9,368 bases of DNA from positions 1-9,368 of the forward strand of contig JALQWE010000105.1 of NCBI GenBank assembly GCA_023258825.1, written 5' to 3'. This DNA is from Planctomycetaceae bacterium. Lineage in GTDB: Bacteria; Planctomycetota; Planctomycetia; Planctomycetales; Planctomycetaceae. A program made the position numbers and the translations under genes. Below, in pieces: positions 1 to 7,100 of this stretch. Below the pieces are notes generated by a model. That model was given only the letters and a program-made list of their open reading frames with translations. It ran no database searches and was not told the DNA's origin. Numbering within the stretch: the first letter of the stretch is position 1; every line of letters starts with the position of its first letter.

Positions 1-564
1 ACGACCGGCCGCATTGAACAACTGCAGCAGCGGCTGCATTGGCGAATCGAGCCTTGCTGCTTCCGAGCGGACAACCAGCGTCTGTCCGGCTTTGAGTGGA
101 ATACGGAAAAAATCCACATCGGTCGCACCGTTCGCCCGCGCGTTGATGACTGTCCCGAGATTCACCGCAGTCGCCTGCGTGACCACGTTGTTGGGCTCGA
201 CTTCAGCAACTTCAGGCAGAGAATCCACTCGAAAGAGTCGCGGATTACTGATTCCAAACAAACCACGGACTCGAACGTCATAAAGCCCCGGAGGAACCTC
301 TGCGGCGACATTGACGGAGAAAGAATTCGCGACTGGATTTCCGTTGGCATCCGTCTTAGGGACCGCGGTGATCCCGGGATGACTAAAGGTCATCTGATCC
401 AGCTCATCCAGATCCGCTCCACCGCCGACGGTGACATCGACGGATGAGCCAATTCCGGCCCCGGGTGGAAACACGGACGTGATGCGTGTCTGCGGCAATT
501 GCGCCTGCACGGCGGTGCAGAGGCACAGACAAGCGAAGGTTCGGAGAAAACAGGATCCGGTCAT
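1..564 (-). CDS. Secreted PPC-domain protein, N-terminal part (cut by window edge)
   Basis: The frame is open from an ATG at 564-562 to the window edge, giving 188 codons without a stop. The first 21 residues look like a signal peptide: MTGSCFLRTF, then a Cys/Leu-rich core, then VQA before the likely cut. Residues about 28-113 read as an Ig/TIG-like beta domain (ITSVFPPGAGIGSSVDVTVGG ... PPGLYDVRVRG). From about residue 120 the sequence matches the start of a bacterial pre-peptidase C-terminal (PPC) domain: EVEPNN, then DVDFFRIPLKAGQTL. PPC domains are beta-sandwich modules of secreted proteins, and in Planctomycetes they often lie beside DUF1549/DUF1553 genes. The gene follows the 817-residue DUF1549 gene on the same strand after a 425-bp gap, so it may have its own promoter. 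The frame stays open upstream to a stop at 675-673, but no upstream start gives a better signal peptide. The Shine-Dalgarno is weak. Any catalytic domain would lie outside the window. Family assignment is fairly secure; function is unknown. Confidence 0.85.
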   Translation of the reverse strand, partial: MTGSCFLRTFACLCLCTAVQAQLPQTRITSVFPPGAGIGSSVDVTVGGGADLDELDQMTFSHPGITAVPKTDANGNPVANSFSVNVAAEVPPGLYDVRVRGLFGISNPRLFRVDSLPEVAEVEPNNVVTQATAVNLGTVINARANGATDVDFFRIPLKAGQTLVVRSEAARLDSPMQPLLQLFNAAGR

Positions 565-989
565 GAGGCGGGTTCCGGAGAAATTGAATGAGCGAAGCGG
601 TGTTTCAGCAGCAAGTACAAGGCAGGTGCCAAAAGCAGACCGCACAGCGAACGGAGACAACAGTGATTGGAATCAGCAGTTCGGGGTGGAATCAAAGCCG
701 GCAACCATCAACAGCCACCCGAACGTCCGAATACCCCGGCAATGTCTGATTTTCGTGAAAGGGAACACAGACTGTTGGCTGTCGATTCCAGCACCACGAG
801 AACCAAACTTCAGACCGTCAGGAGGCAAACTGGCAGGTTCTCGGAGAGACGGAGCCACGTACCGTCTGCAGTACCAGGCACCGGTTTCAGCCATCGGTAT
901 AGCTGTTAGGCAGCTCCGAGCGTTGATCCCTGAGGCAGGTGAGCCGGCCATCCGAAGATGGCCGCTGCCCCAACAGCCTGCTGATCCGA
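565..989. other. 425-bp intergenic region, no convincing gene
   Basis: This lies between the stop of the DUF1549 gene and the start of the PPC-domain gene, both on the minus strand. Open frames cross it on both strands, but their translations are rich in Arg, Pro and Ser, have no recognisable domain, and either run over the flanking genes or start inside a hairpin. The one clear element is the hairpin at 945-964. The part nearest 564 should hold the 5' leader of the PPC gene, but I could not identify a convincing -35/-10 pair. The spacing suggests the two minus-strand genes are not tightly coupled in translation. Confidence 0.6.
945..964 (-). terminator. UUCG-capped hairpin after the DUF1549/DUF1553 gene
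   Basis: On the minus strand the sequence is CGGCCATC, TTCG, GATGGCCG: a perfect 8-bp stem closed by a C(UUCG)G tetraloop, an exceptionally stable RNA cap. It begins 25 nt after the stop codon at 992-990. No U-run follows, so it is not a textbook intrinsic terminator. It could be a 3'-end stabiliser or processing site, or a terminator that does not need a U-tract. On the plus strand the loop reads CGAA, which is not a special tetraloop, so the strand and position favour the minus-strand mRNA. Confidence 0.5.
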
Positions 990-3443
990 TCAGTGGTTGA
1001 ACTGAAACTCCTTGGTGTTGATCAGCGCCCAGACGATATCCTCAAATCCCCTGCGAGGATTCTCTGTGTGTCGTTTGAGGTAGCTGACAGCGACTTCCAG
1101 TTCATCCGCAGCGGGTTCACGTGAAAAGACCCAGCGGTAGATTTCACGTACTTTGTCTTCGGTGGAGCGAGTTGTGTCGGCGGCCAGCTTTGCTGTGCGA
1201 GCTCCATCGCGAGCGATTTTGTCCTGAATTTCGCGTCCATTCAACAAATGGAGGCTTTGGGCCAGATTGGCATCTGTACTCCGCTCACATTCACAGGCTG
1301 TGTCACCTTTCGGCTGACCGAAGACCTGCAGGAAGTAGGTGGCGTTGGATGCATCGGCCAGCTGCATGGCGCGAGTGCCAGCGGGCATTCCGCCAAAGTT
1401 TTCGCTGGTCTCTGTGACCTGATGAAACGCATCGTACAGCACTTCCGCACTGAGCCGCCGGGGATAGTAGCGAGAGAAGTTCTGCTTATCGCTGGCATTG
1501 TAATCGTTCGGCAGTGCGCTGAGCTGGTAGGTTCGGCTTCTGCAGATCGTGCGAACCAGTTCCTTCAGGTCGTAACCAGACGCGATGAAATGCTGAGCAA
1601 GTCCATCGAGCAGTTCCGGATTGGCAGGTGGGTTAGTCGCCCGCATGTCATCTTCCGGCTCGACGATCCCGCGGCTGAAGAAATGCTTCCAGTAGCGATT
1701 GACGAGAGACTTGGCGAAGAATGGGTTCTCCGGGTTGGTCATCCAGTCGGCCAGTCGAACGCGTGGATCCTGGTCGGCTGCCACGTCATAAGCAGGGGCA
1801 CCGAGCCCGGTGGGCTTGATCGCCTTACCGGAGCGGGGGTTTGTGGATGCGGCAACGCCTTCGTTGTGAAACACCCGACGATCGCGCATGTTTCCACTGG
1901 CATTCGGAATCGCCTTCTTGCCGACTCGACTGTAGAACGCCGCCATCCCGTAGTAGTCATCCTGACTCCATTTTTCGAACGGGTGGTGGTGACAGCGTGC
2001 GCATTGGATTCGCAGCCCCAGAAACAGCTGTGCCGTATCTTCGACCTGCTCTTCGACACTGTCGACATCGCGGTACCATGTCACGGCAGGATTGATCTGC
2101 GGATCTCCGCTGGCCGTCACGATATCTCGAACAAACTGATCATACGGCTTGTTGTCGTAAATCTGATCCCAGATCCAGCGGTGGAACAGCAGCGTTCCGG
2201 GACCGTCTTCTCCACCTTCACGGCGATTACGGAGCACGAAATTCCACTTGTTCGCAAAATGGTCGGCGTAGGCCGTGCTGTCCAGAAGACGATCAATGTA
2301 TCGATCACGTTTGTCTGGTGTGGTGTCTGCCAGAAAATCGCGAACTTCTGCCTCGGAAGGAAGCATGCCGGCAATGTCCAGCGAGACGCGTCGAAGGAAC
2401 GTGGCGTCGTCACAGACATCAGAGGCAGGAATGCCCAGTTGACGCAACTTGCCGAACACGGCGGTGTCGACCACGTTGACAGCCTGCGGCATGGCAGAAG
2501 TATCGGCTCCGAGCGGAATTGTTGCACGGAAAGTTGCCACCTGTCCCTGATACCGGGCCATGATGGCCACTTCACCGGACAGATCAAGAGTGCTGACAAG
2601 TCCGGTCACGGAAGATTCTGCCAGCTCGGCTTCATTGGGTTCGAAGAGCGCCATTCTGGTGACATCTTCAGTGGAGCCATCGCTGTAGGTTGCCAGCACG
2701 GCAATCTGCTGCTTTGAATTACGGGCCAGAGTCTGCGTTTCCGGCACGCAGCGGATGGACACGACAGATGGGTCAGATTCAGCACCGTAGGGCATTCCCT
2801 GTTCAATCCACTGCACCAGCAGATTGTACTCATAGCTGCCCGGTTCCATGCGTTTTCCACCACCATGGGGACTTTGGCCAACGGCTTTCTTCAACAGCAG
2901 ACTTTCCTCGGGCATTCCCGGAAAAATGCGGCGCCCACGGGATTCCTTACGCAGGAATTCAAAGTCGTCTTCGGGATAGAAGCCCAGCAGCGACAAACGA
3001 AATCCGTTTTGTCCGCCGGACTTGCCATGACAACCGCCACCGTTGCAACCAAGTTTCGTGAAGATCGGCACAACCTGATTGCGGAAATTGATGGGCAGGG
3101 GATTTGCGAATCCGCTGACAGAAACCTGCAGAACAGCGGCCTGTTCGCCCAGTGTTGCGGTGACCTGCACCGGACCATCCCCAACTGGAATGGCCATGCC
3201 GGTGGAATCCACTGCCAGGACCGCGGGATCCGACACTGACCATGCAGCCTCGCGCGTCACATCCCGAGCGGAGCCATCGTCGCTGATTGCGGTAACGATC
3301 AGTTGCTGGCGAGCATCACGACTGCGAATCGCAATCTTTCCCTCGGACGCGGGACCGATTTCCAGTCGGGTCACTGCGGCGTCCGCAGTCAGAAGACTGC
3401 ACAGCAACAGTGCCGGGACTGCACACAAACGAGCGAACATCAT
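990..3443 (-). CDS. Secreted BIG2 / PSCyt-type / DUF1549 / DUF1553 planctomycete cytochrome-like protein (817 aa)
   Basis: A signal peptide covers residues 1 to about 22 (MMFARLCAVPALLLCSLLTADA). Two BIG2-like Ig domains lie at about 24-109 and 227-310; both carry the SDDGS/YSDGS...DVTR pattern. Between them is a PSCyt1-like segment (about 112-220) with a CX4CH motif, C133-NGGG-C138-H139, and Met199 as a possible axial ligand. DUF1549 (PSCyt2) spans about 320-505 and contains a CARCH motif at 481-485 followed by HHPFEKW. DUF1553 (PSD1) spans about 560-800, with the typical LADWMT...NPFFAKSLVNRYW block, a CECERS motif at 717-722 and a LLNG block. The first of two adjacent ATGs is preferred: AGGAG lies 7 nt upstream of it. 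The protein is probably periplasmic and probably binds heme covalently; this is inferred from the motifs. Substrate and electron partner are unknown. It is transcribed away from the 1147-residue paralogue. The family call is secure; the biochemical role is not. Confidence 0.95.
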   Translation of the reverse strand: MMFARLCAVPALLLCSLLTADAAVTRLEIGPASEGKIAIRSRDARQQLIVTAISDDGSARDVTREAAWSVSDPAVLAVDSTGMAIPVGDGPVQVTATLGEQAAVLQVSVSGFANPLPINFRNQVVPIFTKLGCNGGGCHGKSGGQNGFRLSLLGFYPEDDFEFLRKESRGRRIFPGMPEESLLLKKAVGQSPHGGGKRMEPGSYEYNLLVQWIEQGMPYGAESDPSVVSIRCVPETQTLARNSKQQIAVLATYSDGSTEDVTRMALFEPNEAELAESSVTGLVSTLDLSGEVAIMARYQGQVATFRATIPLGADTSAMPQAVNVVDTAVFGKLRQLGIPASDVCDDATFLRRVSLDIAGMLPSEAEVRDFLADTTPDKRDRYIDRLLDSTAYADHFANKWNFVLRNRREGGEDGPGTLLFHRWIWDQIYDNKPYDQFVRDIVTASGDPQINPAVTWYRDVDSVEEQVEDTAQLFLGLRIQCARCHHHPFEKWSQDDYYGMAAFYSRVGKKAIPNASGNMRDRRVFHNEGVAASTNPRSGKAIKPTGLGAPAYDVAADQDPRVRLADWMTNPENPFFAKSLVNRYWKHFFSRGIVEPEDDMRATNPPANPELLDGLAQHFIASGYDLKELVRTICRSRTYQLSALPNDYNASDKQNFSRYYPRRLSAEVLYDAFHQVTETSENFGGMPAGTRAMQLADASNATYFLQVFGQPKGDTACECERSTDANLAQSLHLLNGREIQDKIARDGARTAKLAADTTRSTEDKVREIYRWVFSREPAADELEVAVSYLKRHTENPRRGFEDIVWALINTKEFQFNH

Positions 3444-3450
3444 GAGATCA

Positions 3451-3455
3451 CTCCT
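3451..3455 (-). promoter_or_regulatory. Ribosome binding site of the 817-aa gene
   Basis: AGGAG on the minus strand is followed by a 7-nt spacer (TGATCTC) and then ATGATG. The spacing favours the first ATG (3443-3441) over the second (3440-3438), where the spacer would be 10 nt. Confidence 0.7.
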
Positions 3456-3650
3456 GCCTGGAGGGCTGAGCCGACATCATGTCGGCGCTTCGGTTGGTAA
3501 CGTTCAGAGTGCAGACGCGATGGCCTGCCAGAGGGTTGATCAGGGATCTGAACGGTTGGAATATTGTGCAGACTATTTGCTGGGGCGCAGGAGTCAAGTG
3601 CTGAATCCCAGTTCTGTGGGGGTGCTCCGTTGCGTTTCAGAAACAGGCCA

Positions 3651-3676
3651 TTTTTCCGTTGACAACCTGAAAAAAA
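3651..3676. repeat. GTTGACAAC dyad flanked by T-run and A-run
   Basis: A perfect 9-bp palindrome, GTTG-A-CAAC (3658-3666), lies between a run of five T (3651-3655) and a run of seven A (3670-3676). The symmetry of core and flanks resembles a dimer-binding operator in bent DNA. The core overlaps a TTGACA hexamer. A single copy was noticed. The regulator, if any, cannot be named. Confidence 0.3.
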
Positions 3677-3811
3677 TCGTTGAGGGCGAATTCCCCCACC
3701 ACTGAAACCGCGTTTTTTCTGAAATTCCGAGTCGAATTGGTGGAGCGGCGGACTGAACACAGGTGGGGACCTGCTGGTCTTCTGGTAAGTTTCGGGCAGC
3801 CGTGCGGAAAT

Positions 3812-3827
3812 TTCTCTGTTTAGAGAA
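3812..3827. repeat. TTCTCT-N4-AGAGAA inverted repeat
   Basis: Perfect 6-bp arms (3812-3817 and 3822-3827) are separated by GTTT. With one T-G wobble and a further A-T pair the arms extend to 3810-3829. The element is AT-rich compared with its surroundings and is followed at once by TAAAAT, a -10-like hexamer at 3829-3834. It could be an operator or a small RNA hairpin. By itself the arm length is modest. Confidence 0.3.
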
Positions 3828-3957
3828 GTAAAATAGGCGGGATTCAAGCGAGGCGAACAGCGTGCAGGGCGTGGAGAGCAGGGTGGAAACCGCTTCAACG
3901 GCGGCCGAAATTTTCCGCTCTGTCCGTCGCGAATGACGCGGCTGCCGTTGCAATTGC

Positions 3958-4021
3958 CGGCCCGCGATCGCGACAATATGCCGAACGAACAGATTTCGGG
4001 TGAAATGCGATCGCCGGGCCG
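3958..4021 (+). repeat. Long nested stem-loop upstream of the 1147-aa gene
   Basis: The left arm 3958-3971 (CGGCCCGCGATCGC) pairs with the right arm 4007-4021 (GCGATCGC, a bulged C at 4015, then GGGCCG), giving 14 Watson-Crick pairs with one bulge. The 35-nt interior contains a second helix, CCGAA (3981-3985) with TTCGG (3995-3999). Each arm contains the self-complementary octamer GCGATCGC. The element ends 141 nt before the ATG at 4163. It could be a folded 5' leader, part of a non-coding RNA, or a paired protein-binding site in DNA. No known riboswitch class is recognised. The pairing is read directly from the sequence; the function is inference. Confidence 0.55.
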
Positions 4022-4100
4022 CGGTTGTCTCAGCCGAGTCCGTGACCCGACCATGGCTAGGCCACCCGGAAAGTCTTTTCGTCCCTGCCCCTTTTCGCCC

Positions 4101-4132
4101 TGCAGCCGGCAACATTCAGAATTGCCACTGCA
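4101..4132 (+). repeat. Second leader hairpin, 30 nt before the 1147-aa gene start
   Basis: TGCAG (4101-4105) pairs with CTGCA (4128-4132), and GGCAA (4108-4112) pairs with TTGCC (4122-4126). This gives 10 pairs interrupted by a 2x1 internal loop (CC opposite A), with the 9-nt apical loop CATTCAGAA. The hairpin ends 17 nt before the Shine-Dalgarno-like AAGGCGG (4150-4156), so it does not itself hide that site. Together with the element at 3958-4021 it suggests a structured leader. Confidence 0.45.
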
Positions 4133-4162
4133 ACAGTCTCACCTCTGCGAAGGCGGTTCAAC

Positions 4163-7100
4163 ATGCTGCGTTCCTGTTTCAAAGTCGCTCGGCACTCTTC
4201 CCGACGCAACGTCGCGTTACAACCATCTGCCGTCGTGATGTTTGTATTCGCCCTGAGTTTGTTTATTGCCCTGACAACGACAACGGGATTTGCCACGCAG
4301 CCACCAGCCGAAGCCGCTCCAACGGAAACCGCCGATGAGCCGGTCACACCAGAGCAGGCAGAGTTCGTGCGTACCAAAGTCATTCCCATCCTTGAATCTC
4401 GTTGCCATGAGTGCCATGGGGACGCGGCTGAGATTGAAGGCGAATTGCGAGTGACATCGCTGGCGGCGTTGTTAGCGGGCGGTGAAAGTGGTCCGGCGGT
4501 TGTCCCCGGGGATCCCGATCGCAGCACTTTGATTCAGGCCGTTCGTTATGAGGCGTTTCAGATGCCCCCACGAAGCAAGTTGCCTGATGAGGAAATTGAA
4601 ATCCTTGTGAAATGGGTTCGTGACGGGGCACCGTGGCCGGACGATGATGCGCCATCGGCCGTACCCGCGAAGAAAGCCGAGTTTCCGTTGGAGCAGCGAG
4701 TCGCCTCTCACTGGGCCTGGAAGAAAATTGAGCGTCCGCCGGTCCCCGCTGTGAAAGACTCCGAATGGCCGCGGTCCGACGTCGACCGATTTCTGCTGTC
4801 GAAACTGGAGTCACACGGTCTGTCACCGGCACCTGACGCTGACCGCAGGGTGTTGCTGCGACGAATTTGTTTTGACCTGACCGGACTGCCGCCTTCGCTT
4901 GAACAGCAGCAGCAGTTTTATAGTGACCCGGCACCGACTTCGGTGGCCGCTGAAAAGCTGATCGATCAGTTACTGAATTCGCCTCAGTTTGGCGAGCGGT
5001 GGGGGCGACACTGGCTGGATCTGGTTCGCTATGCGGAAACACTCGGCCATGAATTCGACTTCCCTTTGCCACACGCGTGGCGTTATCGGGACTACGTCAT
5101 TCGTGCCCTGAACGCCGACATTCCGTATGACCAGTTTGTTCGCGAACACATTGCCGGGGATCTGTTGCAGCAGCCTCGTACTCGCCCTGACTCGGGGACG
5201 AACGAATCCATTGTGGCCACCGGCTTCTGGTATTTGTGTGAAGACAAACACGCGCCGGTGGACGTGCGTCTGGAAGAGGCGATGCGGATTGACAATCAGA
5301 TCGATGTCTTTGGCAAGACCTTCCTGGGGCTGACGATTTCCTGTGCGCGGTGCCACGATCACAAGTTCGACGCGATCACGACGGAAGACTATTACGCGTT
5401 GTCCGGGTTTCTGCAGAGCTCACGCAGGCGGATAGAATGGCTGGATCCCGGTCAGCAGCAGCAGACATTGATTTCCGGAATTTCGCAGCAGCGTGCAATC
5501 GCCGACGAAGTGCTGCGGCCGCAACTCCTCGCATGGAACGAGTCAGTGCTCAAGTCTCTGATTCAGTCAGTTATTGATGATTCCGTGGTAGTCGCGGCGC
5601 CGGCAACAGTCGAAATGCGAGACCGGCTGCGAGAAGTACTCAACGATCCCGCTGCACAAGCCCCCGGGCATCCACTCGCCCCACTTGCCAGACTGGTGAA
5701 AAAGCCTGACGGGGTGCCGACCGCGGAAGTGCTGGCAACATGGAATGCTGCGTTGAAGAGCGAACGGGATCAACATCAGCCTCCGCAGGCAATCACAGAA
5801 TCAGCCAACTGGAAGCAGTTTGCGGATCTTCGGCAGGGATTGTCGGCAGGCTGGTTTGCGTGGGGGCAGGCCTTTGAGGGGCTGACGACGACAAAAGCCG
5901 AGACAGCCGTGGCCTCAGTGGACTGCAACGATCCCGGGCGGGCGATTCCAGTCGCTCTGGCCCCGGCAGCAACTCACGCCGCACCGAAGATCGCGTGGAC
6001 CTGGCAGCAGGATCATTGTGTTCCCTCTGCCGGGGCTGCGGTCAGTTCAGCTGCCATTGCCCCTGTTCTGCGTGGTGCGCTGCATTCGCCGGAGTGGGAG
6101 TTGACGCACCCCGAAGTGCTGATTCTGGCAGCGGGTCGCGGGACCCGTGTCCGGCTGGTGATTGATGGTTACGTGATGAACGAGTTCACAGAGCTGCTGT
6201 TCTCGGGTATCCGGCAGCCCATTGAAACTGAGGGCCAGTTCCGCTGGATCCGTCTAGGCGGTGATTTGCATCGTTATCTCGGCCACCGCTGTCATCTGGA
6301 ATTCCTTGACGAAGGTGATGGCTGGTTTTCCGTTCGAGAAATTCGTTTTGTGCAACCCGGGCAATCTTTCGAGGTTCCTCTGGAGGTACCTCAGGCCAGT
6401 CTGCGGACGGCAGACGCGGACAGTGAACAAACCTTGCTGAATCGCTGGTGCGAAGCCATGCTCCATGATGACGTCTGGCCCGCGTTGGCCTTATCGCTGG
6501 GGCTGATCAGCGACGATGCGGAAGGACGGATGCAGGCCGCTCTGGGTCGTTGGCGGGAATTGGCTGCGCAGCCGGTGGGTGGAGAGCCGGTGCTGGTGAT
6601 GTGCGATGGCAGCGGTGAAGAAGAGCGTGTCTTCGTGCGCGGCAATCATCGCAATCTCGGTCAGGAAGCTCGCCGGCGACTGATGACAGCACTGGATCAC
6701 GGTCGGCCGTTGCAGAATCCTGAGACGAGTGGGCGTCTTGAACTGGCGGAGCGGGTGTTAGCTGACGAAAACCCCTTTCCTGCCCGTGTTGCCGTCAATC
6801 GAGTCTGGCAACAGTTGTTTGGTCGCGGCCTTGTAGCCTCCTCCGACAACTTTGGTGTGCTTGGAGAAGTGCCCAGTCATCCGGAACTGCTGGATGCTCT
6901 GGCAGACGAATTTCGTAAGGACGGATGGTCCGTAAAGCGACTGATCCGGAGATTGATGCTGACCCGTGCCTATGCGATGAGCAGTGCGAGAACTCAGCAG
7001 GCGGAGGAACAGGATCCACTGAACCTGCTGCTGCACCGAGCCAATGTTCGTCGCCTGGAAAGTGAAGCGATTCGAGATTCCATGCTGGCGATTTCCGGTC

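Larger units (their letters stand above)
3444..4162. other. 719-bp divergent intergenic region rich in inverted repeats
   Basis: This separates two divergently transcribed PSCyt/DUF1549/DUF1553 genes, so it must hold promoters for both unless a distal promoter is used. It contains several inverted repeats, listed separately. Open frames cross it on both strands, but the predicted proteins are rich in Pro, Arg and Ser and lack any recognisable domain, so I do not call a gene. TTGACA at 3659-3664 matches a -35 box, but no -10 box sits at the right distance. TAAAAT at 3829-3834 resembles a -10 box but lacks a -35 partner. A small RNA or long 5' leader could be encoded here. Confidence 0.55.

Noticed and set aside
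673..951. A 92-codon minus-strand open frame between the DUF1549 gene and the PPC gene
   Set aside because: Its ATG lies inside the UUCG hairpin, no ribosome site is visible, and the product is not recognisable. It could be a short real gene, but nothing supports it.
431..1000. A 189-codon plus-strand open frame across the gap and into both flanking genes
   Set aside because: It overlaps the PPC-domain gene start region and the 3' end of the 817-aa gene in antisense, and its translation looks random with no export signal or domain.
1248..2717. A 489-codon plus-strand open frame antisense to the 817-aa gene
   Set aside because: It lies wholly inside a well-supported DUF1549/DUF1553 gene on the other strand, its translation has no recognisable domain, and long antisense frames are expected in GC-rich coding DNA.
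3659..3664. TTGACA as a sigma-70 -35 box
   Set aside because: The sequence 17 nt downstream is GAGGGC, not a -10-like hexamer, so I do not call a promoter from it alone.
3440..4054. A 204-codon minus-strand open frame whose stop overlaps the 817-aa gene start (TCATGATG)
   Set aside because: The overlap resembles translational coupling, but the product is dominated by Arg, Pro and Ser with no domain or signal. It overlaps another equally poor frame and runs through the nested stem-loop at 3958-4021. Conservation in relatives would reopen the question.
3594..4115. A 173-codon minus-strand open frame in the divergent intergenic region
   Set aside because: No recognisable domain, biased composition, and it overlaps the other rejected frame and both leader hairpin regions.
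4380..5072. A 230-codon minus-strand open frame antisense to the 1147-aa gene
   Set aside because: It is a shadow of a strongly supported gene, and its translation is low-complexity and rich in Arg and Pro.
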